Assembly (NCBI GenBank): GCA_965222645.1
Contig: OZ244968.1
Coordinates: 5,766,001-5,830,000 of the forward strand
Direction: 5' to 3'
DNA length: 64,000 bases
Source of the DNA: JABDMH01 sp965222645
GTDB taxonomy: Bacteria > Bacteroidota > Bacteroidia > Chitinophagales > Saprospiraceae
Position numbers and translations under genes: made by a program. The notes beneath the pieces were generated by a model, which was not told where the DNA came from, ran no database searches, and was given only the letters and a program-made list of their open reading frames with translations. Shown here one piece after another: positions 16,847 through 25,239 of this stretch. Each line of letters opens with the position of its first letter. Position 1 is the first letter of the stretch.

Positions 16847-16957
16847 ATCAGATCCGTAACTATTAATTAGTGCTGTGACTAAATAAGTCATAGAATCAAA
16901 TTAATGCTCAGTGAAAGTGGGGTAAATTGTTATATTGCCTGATATACAAAAACGGTA

Positions 16958-18682
16958 TTGACTATGAATTTTCGAGGATATTTTTGGTTTTTATTTGTTT
17001 TTCTTCCTATTACGTTGATGTCTCAAGATGTAGTGTTGCCTTTGTACCCTGAGGGAATACCTTGTGCAAACGAGCTGCGGGAAGAAAGCTGGGAAGTGGG
17101 GAATACCGGTAGGCGCATCCAGAAAGTAAACGAACCCACTTTGGCCACCTACCTTACCAATGATAAATCAGGATTAGCTCCCGGAGTTGTAATCTGTCCT
17201 GGAGGAGGCTACACGGTACTTGCCTATGATTGGGAGGGTACGCGGATGGCCGAATGGTTTAATTCTTTGGGAGTGAATGCTTTTGTACTCAAATACCGAT
17301 TGCCCCGTTGGGAGTCAGTGGAGTGCCGCAGTAAAGTAGCGCTGCTGGATGCTCAAAGAGCAATGCGGCTTGTACGTATGAACGCGAGCGATTGGAAAAC
17401 TGATCCGGAGAGGGTGGGAGTCATGGGATTTTCGGCAGGGGGGCATTTGGCGTCTACTTTATCTACGCACTTTGATGGTGGTGATCAGAATTCAGCGGAG
17501 AAGGTGAACACATATGGATGCAGACCTGATTTTTCTATTTTAATGTATCCCGTAATCAGTATGGACACAGCTTTCGGACATACTGGATCACGCCGCAATT
17601 TAATAGGAACTGATGCTGATTCTGAAATGGAATTATATTTTAGCAACGAAAAACAAGTCTCTGCAGAGACTCCACCTACCATTTTGATTCATGCCAGTGA
17701 TGATCGTGGAGTTGTACCAGAAAATAGCATTGCCTATTACCGTGCATTATTGAAGAACAATGTTTCAGCTGCCTTGCACATTTATGAAGGTGGTGGACAC
17801 GGGTTTTCTTTTGCCGAGGGATTAGGAAGTGTGGCCGACTGGCCAAAAACATGTAAGACCTGGATGAAAAATCAAGGACTGTTGCAAAATAGACTAAGTG
17901 CATTAATTATCGATGGCCAAAATAATCACGTCAATTGGATGGATGTAACAGAAATTATGAAGAATCATTTGATGGAGTCCGGATTATTCTCAGTCGATAT
18001 TGCTCGCACCGGACCGGTAGGTTATGATATCAATACATTTAATCCCGATTTTTCAAAGTATGATTTGGTTATTTCTAACTATTCGAACTACAAAGGAGAT
18101 CCCTGGTCACAGAAGACCATGGACGCATTTGAAAAGTACATGCGCAACGGTGGAGGATTTATTACTGTCCATGCAGCGGATAATGCATTCCCTGATTGGA
18201 AAGCTTACAACGAGATGATTGGTCTGGGAGGTTGGTTGGGCCGCACTGAGGCTCATGGACCTTATGTTTATTACGACAAAAATGGGGAATTAATCAGAGA
18301 TGAAAGTCCCGGTCCGGGTGGCCATCACGGGGACCAGCATGAGTTCTTAATTGAAGTCAGAGATAGTGCACATCCGATCATGCAGGGCTTGCCTACAAGC
18401 TGGATGCATGCCAGGGATGAGCTGTATGATATGATGCGGGGTCCTGCAATCAACATGCAAATTCTCGCCACGGCTTTTAGTTCTCCTGATATCAGAGGTA
18501 CGGACAGACATGAGCCTGTAATGATGGCCCTACATTATGGTTTAGGCAGGATCTTTCATACTACACTAGGTCATAATAATGAATCAGTAGAACACATCGG
18601 TTTTAAAGTCACTTTGCAACGAGCTGCAGAATGGGTGGCAACAGGAAAAGTTACGCAAGAGGTGCCGGATGATTTTCGGTGA
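16958..18682 (+). CDS. Fusion: alpha/beta-hydrolase (BD-FAE/acetylxylan esterase type) plus ThuA-like domain
   Basis: 574 residues with a signal peptide (YFWFLFVFLPITLMSQ). The first half is an alpha/beta hydrolase: PGVVICPGGGYTVLAYDWEG (oxyanion HGGG-like), VGVMGFSAGGHLAST (GxSxG nucleophile near residue 160), HASDDRGVVPEN (acid) and YEGGGHGFSF (His). The second half (about 315-565) is ThuA-like: ALIIDGQNNHVNW, YMRNGGGFITVHAADNAFPD, GRIFHTTLGHN. ThuA-like domains are glutamine-amidotransferase-fold proteins linked to sugar metabolism. The fusion is unusual. It probably deacetylates or de-esterifies a plant or algal glycan together with the two preceding genes. Confidence 0.85.
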   Translation: MTMNFRGYFWFLFVFLPITLMSQDVVLPLYPEGIPCANELREESWEVGNTGRRIQKVNEPTLATYLTNDKSGLAPGVVICPGGGYTVLAYDWEGTRMAEWFNSLGVNAFVLKYRLPRWESVECRSKVALLDAQRAMRLVRMNASDWKTDPERVGVMGFSAGGHLASTLSTHFDGGDQNSAEKVNTYGCRPDFSILMYPVISMDTAFGHTGSRRNLIGTDADSEMELYFSNEKQVSAETPPTILIHASDDRGVVPENSIAYYRALLKNNVSAALHIYEGGGHGFSFAEGLGSVADWPKTCKTWMKNQGLLQNRLSALIIDGQNNHVNWMDVTEIMKNHLMESGLFSVDIARTGPVGYDINTFNPDFSKYDLVISNYSNYKGDPWSQKTMDAFEKYMRNGGGFITVHAADNAFPDWKAYNEMIGLGGWLGRTEAHGPYVYYDKNGELIRDESPGPGGHHGDQHEFLIEVRDSAHPIMQGLPTSWMHARDELYDMMRGPAINMQILATAFSSPDIRGTDRHEPVMMALHYGLGRIFHTTLGHNNESVEHIGFKVTLQRAAEWVATGKVTQEVPDDFR

Positions 18683-18726
18683 CGTGGTTCTAAATGGAGA
18701 TTATTACCTGCATGGAATGGATAATT

Positions 18727-19250
18727 GTTTTTTGGCCACATAGAGCACTTAGAAGGGCACATAGGGCCACATAGGGTCGTTCCATTTTTTAAGCATCTAT
18801 GTTATCTATGTGTTTTTTTACCACATAGATACATAGAAAGCAAATAGGGCCACATAGAATCTTGTTTTATTTCTCAGCCCTCTATGTTTTCTATGTGTTT
18901 GGCTATTGTTATCTATGTGTTTTTTTTTTGGCCACATAGAGCACATAGAAAGGCACATAGAGTCACATAGGGTCGTGCCATTTTTCCCCCATCTATGTTT
19001 TCTATGTGTTTTTTTTGGCCACATAGAGCACATAGAAAGGCACATAGAGTCACATAGAATCTTGTTTTATTTCTCAGTCTTCTATGTTTTCTATGTGTTT
19101 GCCTACTGTTATCTATGTGTTTTTTTTGACCACATAGGCCACATAGAAGGGAACATAGAGCCACATAGGGTCGTGCCATTTTTCCAGCATCTATGTTTTC
19201 TATGTGTTAGTCTACTGTTTCTATGTGTTTTTTTTGACCTTTACAGCATA
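18727..19250. repeat. CACATAG/CTATGTG repeat array, left block
   Basis: About five imperfect units of 85-112 bases stand head to tail, all in one orientation. A unit runs: (G)GCCACATAGAGCACATAGA, AAGGCACATAGAGTCACATAG, then GGGTCGTGCC or AATCTTGTTTTATTTCTC, then ATCTATGTTTTCTATGTG and a run of 7-10 T. The CACATAG half can pair with the CTATGTG half, so each unit is a hairpin followed by Ts. Unit starts are near 18731, 18821, 18929, 19016 and 19128. The block ends 21 bases before the GxxExxY gene. It is not a CRISPR: there are no constant repeats with unique spacers. Confidence 0.9.
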
Positions 19251-19271
19251 GTTGGCAAACGCATTAAAGTT

Positions 19272-19688
19272 ATGAAATTGACTCAAAAATATCTTGATAA
19301 CCTATCCTATAAAATCATTGGTTGTGCAATAGAAGTGCATAAGGTGTTAGGCCCCGGATTATTGGAGAGTATTTATGAAAAGTGTTTTCTTAGGGAACTC
19401 GAAATTCGAGGAATTGATGCTATTTCACAGCGAAGAATTCAAATGGAGTACAAGGGTTTAGTCTTCGGAGCTAATCTCAGATTTGATGTACTTGTTGAAG
19501 ACTTAATTGTGGTAGAATTGAAAGCTGTTGAGTCTGTGTTGCCAGTTCATGAATCAATATTGTTGACCTACATGAAGTTATTATCAAAACCCAAAGGAAT
19601 CATTATCAATTTTAATTGTATCAATATATTTGAGAATGGGCAAAAAACCTTTGTGAATGAATTATATGGTAGTTTGCGATATCAATAG
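19272..19688 (+). CDS. GxxExxY protein (PD-(D/E)xK-like)
   Basis: 138 residues from the ATG at 19272. The frame is open further upstream through the repeat array (to 18906), but family members start at this MKLTQKYLDNLSYKIIGCAI region. The name-giving motif is GLLESIY (29-35). FDVLVED and VVELKAVE (D72, E82, K84) give a plausible PD-(D/E)xK metal site, and the central segment LPVHESILLTYMKLL is conserved in the family. The biochemical role of the family is unknown; a nuclease is suggested by fold logic only. The gene is bracketed by the two repeat blocks, which suggests a functional or evolutionary link with them. Confidence 0.88.
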   Translation: MKLTQKYLDNLSYKIIGCAIEVHKVLGPGLLESIYEKCFLRELEIRGIDAISQRRIQMEYKGLVFGANLRFDVLVEDLIVVELKAVESVLPVHESILLTYMKLLSKPKGIIINFNCINIFENGQKTFVNELYGSLRYQ

Positions 19689-19716
19689 TGAATTAAGATG
19701 ATTTTACGAAATAGGG

Positions 19717-20426
19717 TTTTTTATCCACATGGACCACATAGAAAGGCATCTATGTTTTAGTCTACTATTATCTATGTGTTTTTTTACCACATAGATACAT
19801 AGAAGGGCACATAGGGCCACATAGGGTCGTGCCATTTTTTAAGCATCTATGTTTTCTATGTGTTTTTTTACCACATAGATACATAGAAAGCAAATAGTGC
19901 CACATAGAATCTTGTCATTTCTCCGCTATCTATGTTTTCTATGTGTTGGGCTATTGTTATCTATGTGTTTTTTTTTGACCACATAGGCCACATAGAAAGG
20001 CACATAAGTCACATAGGGTTTGTTATTTTTTAAGCATCTATGTTATCTATGTGTTTTTTTTTTTGACCACGTAGAGCACATAGAAAGGCACATAGAGTCA
20101 CATAGGGTCTTGTTATTTTTTAAGCATCTATGTTATCTATGTGTTTTTTTTTGACCACATAGAGCACATAGATGGGCACATAGAGCCACATAGGGTCGTG
20201 CCATTTTTCCAGCATCTATGTTATCTATGTGTTTTTTTTTGGCCACATAGAGCACATAGATGGGCGCATAGAGACACGCTATTTTTCTCAGCCCTCTATG
20301 ATTTCTATGTGTTTGCCTACTGTTTTCTATGTGTTTTTTTTTTGGCCGCATAGAGCACTAGATGGGCACATAGAGTCACATAGAATCTTGTTTTATTTCT
20401 CAACCCTCTATGATTTCTATGTGTTT
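19717..20426. repeat. CACATAG/CTATGTG repeat array, right block
   Basis: About eight units of the same family and orientation as the left block, beginning in a truncated unit (ATCCACATGGACCACATAG) and ending CTCTATGATTTCTATGTG. The same two alternative cores occur (GGGTCGTGCC type and AATCTTGTTTTATTTC type), and most units end in 7-12 Ts. Some units carry compensating-looking variants (ACATAGATGGGCACATAG). Together the two blocks span about 1.2 kb around a 417-base gene. No other copy of the unit is seen elsewhere in the window. Confidence 0.9.
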
Positions 20427-20491
20427 AACTATTTTAGACTGACGTCATTATTGTATAGAAACTTACAGAAATACTCACAGACCTGCGAGTT

Positions 20492-21922
20492 CTACAAATA
20501 CTTAATTGTAAAGTTGATAATTTTTTGCTTGAATGCATTGTATGGCGGGACCAGTAGATCCAATGCGTTGGGCACATTTTGTTTGAGAATAGCCCGCGCA
20601 TTTGAAAACTCCTGAAATCCCCACCAGCCATGACTCTTGCCAATGCCACTATTGTTTGATCCTCCAAAGGGAAGGTTGTGGTTATTAAAATGTATTGCGC
20701 TGTGATTTATGCATGTACCACCAGCTCTAGTGTTTTTTAAAATATAGTTGATGTTCTTCTTATTTTTTGAATAAATGTACAGGGCTAGTGGTTTTTCCCT
20801 ATTATTAATTTCTTTTATGACCTCCAGAATATCATCGTATTCAAACAAAGGAAGTGCAGGTCCAAAAATTTCATTATTCATTATGACTGAGTCGACCGGA
20901 ACATTTGAGAGGAGGGTAGGAGCAATGTAATTTTTATCAGCCTCATATTTTGCACCGGAGACAATTTGGGCGCCTTTTTTGATTGCGTCATCGATATAAT
21001 TTTTCACCCGGTCAAAATGCCTTTGATTGACCAAGCGGGCATACGATGGCTCATTGATGGCATTTTCAGAATAGAATGCTGCCAACTTTGATTTGATTGC
21101 CTTCGTAAATTCATTTTTTACTTTAGAGTGTACATAAATGTAATCAGGCGCCAGGCAGACTTGTCCCAGGTTGATAAATTTAGTCCACGCAATGCGTTGA
21201 GCAGCCAGTTTAATATTGGCAGAATCATCAACGATAGTAGGTGATTTGCCACCCAGCTCCAGAGTTACCGACGTTAGATTCTTTGCGGCGGCTTCCATAA
21301 CAATTTTACCGATCTTGGGTGCTCCGGTAAAAAATATATGATTGAATGGAAGACTCAATAAATGAGTCGAAGTCTCGACGCCACCTTCTATTAAAGCGAC
21401 TTGATCCTCTGAAAATGTCTCGGTAATTATTTCCTTCATCAGGGCTGAGGCATGAGGGGTGTGCTCGGAGGGCTTTATAATTACCGTATTTCCTGCAGCT
21501 ACGGCAGAAACCAATGGGCTGAATGTTAGATTTATGGGAAAATTCCAGGGCGAAATAATCAAAACAACTCCTTTCGGCTCATATTTGATCCACGATGACG
21601 ATCCCAGATAAGCGGGTGGTGTAGATACCCTGTGTCGACCTGTCCAGCGCCTCAGATTTTTTAGCGCAAATTTAATCTCCGAGGAAACCGGATAGAACTC
21701 AGTCATATCTACTTCAAAAGGATGTTTTTTATAATCCTGATACAACGCTTCCTGGATTTTAATTCGATTTTTCAAAAATACCTTCAGGAATTTTTTCAAC
21801 CTGGCTTTTCGCGAAGAAGGCTCTACCAGCTCATCGTTGAATTGATTTTCTTTTTGCCTCGTGAAAATCCTGTACATTTCGCTAGTATCGACATTTATAA
21901 TGTTTTGTAACTCTGTTTCCAT
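20492..21922 (-). CDS. Aldehyde dehydrogenase family protein (class 3-like)
   Basis: 476 residues from the ATG at 21922; an upstream ATG at 21982 would add 20 residues not typical of the family. Motifs: ISPWNFPINLTFSPLVSAVA (cofactor and active-site Asn), IIKPSEHTPHAS, FFTGAPKIGKIV (NAD(P) loop), TLELGGKSPTIV (general-base Glu), LGQVCLAPDYIYV (catalytic Cys), EIFGPALPLF. The pattern matches class 3 / fatty-aldehyde dehydrogenases, which oxidise aldehydes to acids; the hydrophobic C-terminus (FKQKIINFTIKYL) may touch membranes. It is a single gene with no operon partner, downstream of the repeat array and convergent with it. Confidence 0.93.
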   Translation of the reverse strand: METELQNIINVDTSEMYRIFTRQKENQFNDELVEPSSRKARLKKFLKVFLKNRIKIQEALYQDYKKHPFEVDMTEFYPVSSEIKFALKNLRRWTGRHRVSTPPAYLGSSSWIKYEPKGVVLIISPWNFPINLTFSPLVSAVAAGNTVIIKPSEHTPHASALMKEIITETFSEDQVALIEGGVETSTHLLSLPFNHIFFTGAPKIGKIVMEAAAKNLTSVTLELGGKSPTIVDDSANIKLAAQRIAWTKFINLGQVCLAPDYIYVHSKVKNEFTKAIKSKLAAFYSENAINEPSYARLVNQRHFDRVKNYIDDAIKKGAQIVSGAKYEADKNYIAPTLLSNVPVDSVIMNNEIFGPALPLFEYDDILEVIKEINNREKPLALYIYSKNKKNINYILKNTRAGGTCINHSAIHFNNHNLPFGGSNNSGIGKSHGWWGFQEFSNARAILKQNVPNALDLLVPPYNAFKQKIINFTIKYL

Positions 21923-22385
21923 TTCTATCTTTTTAATCATTCCAAGATACGCAATGTATCTCGAAGCTGAAAGACTCTGCATTAATGCAGATGTGGGTCA
22001 ATTTTTGGCTACTCCATGCTTCTAATCATTTTATAACCAAAAAGAATCAAAAATCATGATGAACTTTTTTTACTTTTTGGCAGTCCCAGTATGTCTGTGA
22101 ACATGGGCATTCTTGAGCAATCCTGCGAAAAGCAGGGCGAGACACTGTGCACCTCGCTGTGATAAGAATCACGTTCAGTAGGTGAGTGAGCTCCTGAATC
22201 CAATACTGGCTCTTTTTATTGTACTCTGAGATTCGCCTTGTCGGGCCAAACAGTACAAGACCAGAGGATTATCGTGCTATCGTTAAGTGATCTGATTGTG
22301 GCCAGCTTCTCATCATTTTGTCGAACCCAAATCGAGTTCTATCGAGTCTATGATAGGCGAGGAGACCATTTGACTATATTTGAGC
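21923..22385. other. Divergent intergenic region, nothing recognised
   Basis: It separates the aldehyde dehydrogenase (minus) from the DUF4252-like lipoprotein gene (plus), so promoters for both should be here. I see no repeat, RNA or further gene; the frame at 22238-22456 overlaps the next gene and shows no family features. Confidence 0.5.
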
Positions 22386-22979
22386 ATGAAATTACCGTAT
22401 GGTTTTATCCTCATGCTGGTTCTTTGTTTCCAAGGATGCGTGCGTGCCGATTTTGAAGCGGGTGACCTTTTGAGGAACTTGCAGGAAGGTAAGAGAACCG
22501 ACCGTGTGCTTCACTTCTATCCGAGTACATTGAGGGCGATGAATATTTCGAAAAATCCCGATTATTATGCGCTGATTCAGGACTTGAGAAGGTTGGTCTT
22601 TTACAGACTTAAGGACGATTTCACCACGGAAGAACTCAATACTTTAGAAAGACAGTTACGTGGAACAAAAGAATTCGAAGAATACATTCGGATCAATAAC
22701 CGGGATTTAGATTTCCTTGCCCTGGGAAAAGAAAACCCCGATGAGCTTATCGCATTGGTGGATCAAAAGGGTACCCACTACATTTTGCACTTCCTGGGTA
22801 TGATTAATGTCTTTCAGGCGCAGCGTTTTTTTGAGGACCTTCAGGAAGGTGACAATAATGACCAGTTTGTGGACATTCTTTCCCTGATCGGTGAGAACAA
22901 AAGAAATGCAAATAAGGACACGACAGAAAGCATAAACCCCATCGATAGCCTGACTCACGATCAAGATACGATTAAGTAG
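22386..22979 (+). CDS. DUF4252-like lipoprotein
   Basis: 197 residues from ATG 22386 (a TTG two codons earlier is possible). Lipoprotein signal FILMLVLCFQGC (Cys18). The body fits the DUF4252 pattern of Bacteroidota: HFYPSTLRAMNI near the start, IQDLRRLVFYRLKDDF, KEFEEYIRINNRDLDFLAL, HYILHFLGMINV, then a polar tail. The function of this family is unknown. It precedes an ABC ATPase by 6 bases and is probably co-transcribed with the exporter, which suggests an envelope-stress or lipid-related role by association. Confidence 0.65.
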   Translation: MKLPYGFILMLVLCFQGCVRADFEAGDLLRNLQEGKRTDRVLHFYPSTLRAMNISKNPDYYALIQDLRRLVFYRLKDDFTTEELNTLERQLRGTKEFEEYIRINNRDLDFLALGKENPDELIALVDQKGTHYILHFLGMINVFQAQRFFEDLQEGDNNDQFVDILSLIGENKRNANKDTTESINPIDSLTHDQDTIK

Positions 22980-22985
22980 TAACCT

Positions 22986-23879
22986 GTGGCACCGATTTTA
23001 GTAACTAGACAACTTTCAAAAAATTACGGTCGGATCCGAGCATTGGACCAACTTGATATCACTGTTGAACCTGGACAGGTATTTGGATTTTTGGGTCCTA
23101 ATGGAAGTGGTAAAACAACGACACTGGCTTTGCTGCTCCATGTGTTGAGACCTACTTCCGGCGAATTTAGTTGGTTTGGTCAGCCCACTGGAAAAAACGT
23201 GCGTAGGCAAATCGGAGCTATCCTGGAAAGTCCTTGTTTTTATCCCTATTTGAGTGGATATCGAAATCTGTGTATAGCCGCGGCAATAAAAATGTCTACT
23301 GAAAAGGATATCGAAACATCACTTGAGATCGTGGGCTTAAGTGCCAGGCGGAATGACCCCTTTAAGACATATTCACTGGGAATGAAGCAGCGTCTGGCCA
23401 TCGCTTCGGCACTGTTGTCAAACCCTAAAGTATTGATCCTGGACGAACCGACGAATGGACTCGACCCCCAGGGTATTGTGGAGATCAGGAATCTGATCAG
23501 ACAAATAGCTGACACGGGCAAAACAATCATTTTGGCCAGTCATCTCCTCGATGAGGTGCAGAGGGTGTGCTCTCACTTCCTGGTTCTACGGAAGGGCCAA
23601 AAGCTTTACCAGGGGAGTGTAACGGAAGCCTTATCTGATACAGTCCAGATTGCACTGAAGGCCGAAAAGATGGTGGAAATGCGAATGGCTCTAGAGTATT
23701 ATCCGGGCATCAGTGACCTAATCGAGAGTGAGGGAAGGTTATTAGTAAGGGGAGAAGAACTCAGTCCCAGGGCCTTAAATCAATACCTTTTTCAAAGGGG
23801 TATTGTGCTCACATTATTACAAAAAAATATGGGAAATCTTGAATCTCGATTTTTGGAAATTTTGGGGGAGAATGATTAG
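22986..23879 (+). CDS. ABC transporter ATP-binding protein
   Basis: 297 residues from GTG 22986. Walker A GPNGSGKTTT (about 35-44), Q-loop around AILESPCFYPYLSG, signature YSLGMKQRLAIASALLSNPK, Walker B VLILDEPTNGLDPQG, H-loop IILASHLLDEVQ. It is the CcmA/BcrA type with a C-terminal extension typical of ABC-2 exporters. It pairs with the permease that overlaps its stop codon. Substrate unknown; such pairs export antibiotics, lipids or other small molecules. Confidence 0.95.
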   Translation: MAPILVTRQLSKNYGRIRALDQLDITVEPGQVFGFLGPNGSGKTTTLALLLHVLRPTSGEFSWFGQPTGKNVRRQIGAILESPCFYPYLSGYRNLCIAAAIKMSTEKDIETSLEIVGLSARRNDPFKTYSLGMKQRLAIASALLSNPKVLILDEPTNGLDPQGIVEIRNLIRQIADTGKTIILASHLLDEVQRVCSHFLVLRKGQKLYQGSVTEALSDTVQIALKAEKMVEMRMALEYYPGISDLIESEGRLLVRGEELSPRALNQYLFQRGIVLTLLQKNMGNLESRFLEILGEND

Positions 23880-24693
23880 ATTATTTACGATAGAATGGTT
23901 GAAGCTTAAATATTACAAGCCTTTTTGGGTGTTGTTCTTAATGTATACTGTTGCCATTATCTTAATCTGCAGTACCGGCATGTTTTTTTTGGAATGGTTG
24001 AAAAGTAAAGGAGCAGACTTTGAAGGACTGGATCCTACCATTATTCCAATTTATGATTTTTCAGATGTCTGGCAAAATATGACCTACATGGCATCATTTT
24101 TTAAAGTTGTACTCGGATTTATCGTCATTATTTCCGTTTCGAATGAGGATAATTACCGCACTCTGAGGCAAAATATCATTGATGGTCTAAGCAAGCAAGA
24201 TTTTTGGTGGTCAAAATTTTCACTTATCATGTCACTGAGCATTGTGGCTACTTTGCTCATTTTGGTTCTGGCTTTACTCATGGGTGCAATCTATAGCAAT
24301 ATCCCGTTGAAGGGTCATTTTTTCCAATCTCTTGATTTCATTGGAGCTTATTTTCTGTCTCTCACTACTTATCTTACTTTTTGTTTCTGGATTGCTCTTT
24401 TGCTTCCTAAGGCCGGAATTGTCATCGTGGGAATTTTTCTCTATACCATAATTTTCGAGCCTTTCTTAGCCCTCTTTTTAGAAAATTTTCCGCGCCTCGA
24501 TCCAGCTGTGAAAAAGATTCCACAGTTTTTCCCGGTTCGCAGTATCTACAATCTTATACCTGTTCCATTTCCCAAATATATCCTGCGGGAGACTCAGAAT
24601 TTCGTGGGACTTAAAGAAACTCTAATTGCTCTTGGATGGCTTGGAATAAACATTTTCCTGAGCAGAATCGTATTGAATCGAAAAGATTGGTAA
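23872..24693 (+). CDS. ABC-2 type permease
   Basis: 273 residues from ATG 23872, which overlaps the ATPase stop by 8 bases, a sign of translational coupling. Frames from 23803 only read the ATPase gene out of frame. About six membrane segments are seen: FWVLFLMYTVAIILICSTG, FFKVVLGFIVIISV, SLSIVATLLILVLALLMGAI, FIGAYFLSLTTYLTFCFWIA, AGIVIVGIFLYTIIFEPFLA and LGWLGINIFLSRI. The NEDNYRTLRQNIIDGLSKQD loop between the second and third resembles other Bacteroidota ABC-2 permeases. It forms the membrane part of the exporter with the preceding gene. Confidence 0.88.
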   Translation: MIRLFTIEWLKLKYYKPFWVLFLMYTVAIILICSTGMFFLEWLKSKGADFEGLDPTIIPIYDFSDVWQNMTYMASFFKVVLGFIVIISVSNEDNYRTLRQNIIDGLSKQDFWWSKFSLIMSLSIVATLLILVLALLMGAIYSNIPLKGHFFQSLDFIGAYFLSLTTYLTFCFWIALLLPKAGIVIVGIFLYTIIFEPFLALFLENFPRLDPAVKKIPQFFPVRSIYNLIPVPFPKYILRETQNFVGLKETLIALGWLGINIFLSRIVLNRKDW

Positions 24694-24766
24694 AAACGGA
24701 TAAAAAAATGTAGATTCTTGGGATTCTATAGACGTTTCAAATATTGTAAATCGAAAATTGACTAAA

Positions 24767-25186
24767 ATGAGTAAGAGGAATAAAACTGTAGAAACAAATG
24801 AAAGCGTAAGTGATTTCCTCGATTCGGTCGGAGACATCCGTAAACGGTCTGATTCTACAGAGCTTGTCGCGATGATGTCAGAGATTTCTGGATGTGATCC
24901 CAAGATGTGGGGTACCAGTATTGTTGGATTTGGCACATACCACTATAAATACGCTAGTGGGAGGGAAGGAGATTTAATGAAAATTGGATTTTCGCCACGC
25001 AAGCAAAGCCTCACATTATACATAATACCCGGATTTGACCGATATGATGCAATCCTCAATGAATTGGGAAAATACAAGACCGGGAAATCATGTTTGTACA
25101 TCAAGAATCTTGATGATGTAGATCGAGTAAAGCTAAGGGATCTCGTCAAATCGTGCTGGGATTATATGACTGTCAAATACGGATAG
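24767..25186 (+). CDS. DUF1801-domain protein
   Basis: 139 residues from ATG 24767. The body matches DUF1801 (YdhG-like): SVSDFLDSVGDIRKRSDSTE, MMSEISGCDPKMWGTSIVGF then GTYHYKYASGREGD, KIGFSPRKQSLTLYI, and the C-terminal GKSCLYIKNLDDVDRVKLRD. It is a small cytosolic protein of unknown biochemical function, common in Bacteroidota. It stands alone between the ABC exporter and the RraA-like gene. Confidence 0.85.
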   Translation: MSKRNKTVETNESVSDFLDSVGDIRKRSDSTELVAMMSEISGCDPKMWGTSIVGFGTYHYKYASGREGDLMKIGFSPRKQSLTLYIIPGFDRYDAILNELGKYKTGKSCLYIKNLDDVDRVKLRDLVKSCWDYMTVKYG

Positions 25187-25239
25187 TTTTTTAACGGATT
25201 GGAAATTTCTTATTTTGACGGGGAGCAATACCTGTCATC

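Noticed and set aside
18818..20351. Several frames within the repeat blocks on both strands
   Set aside because: They translate the repeat (HIEHIERHIESHR or QKKHIDNSRQTHRKHR types) and are by-products of repeat length.
18727..20426. CRISPR array
   Set aside because: The units are 85-112 bases, imperfect, self-complementary and contiguous; there are no constant short repeats with unique uniform spacers and no cas genes.
22238..22456. A 72-residue plus-strand frame
   Set aside because: It overlaps the DUF4252-like gene in another frame and has no motif.
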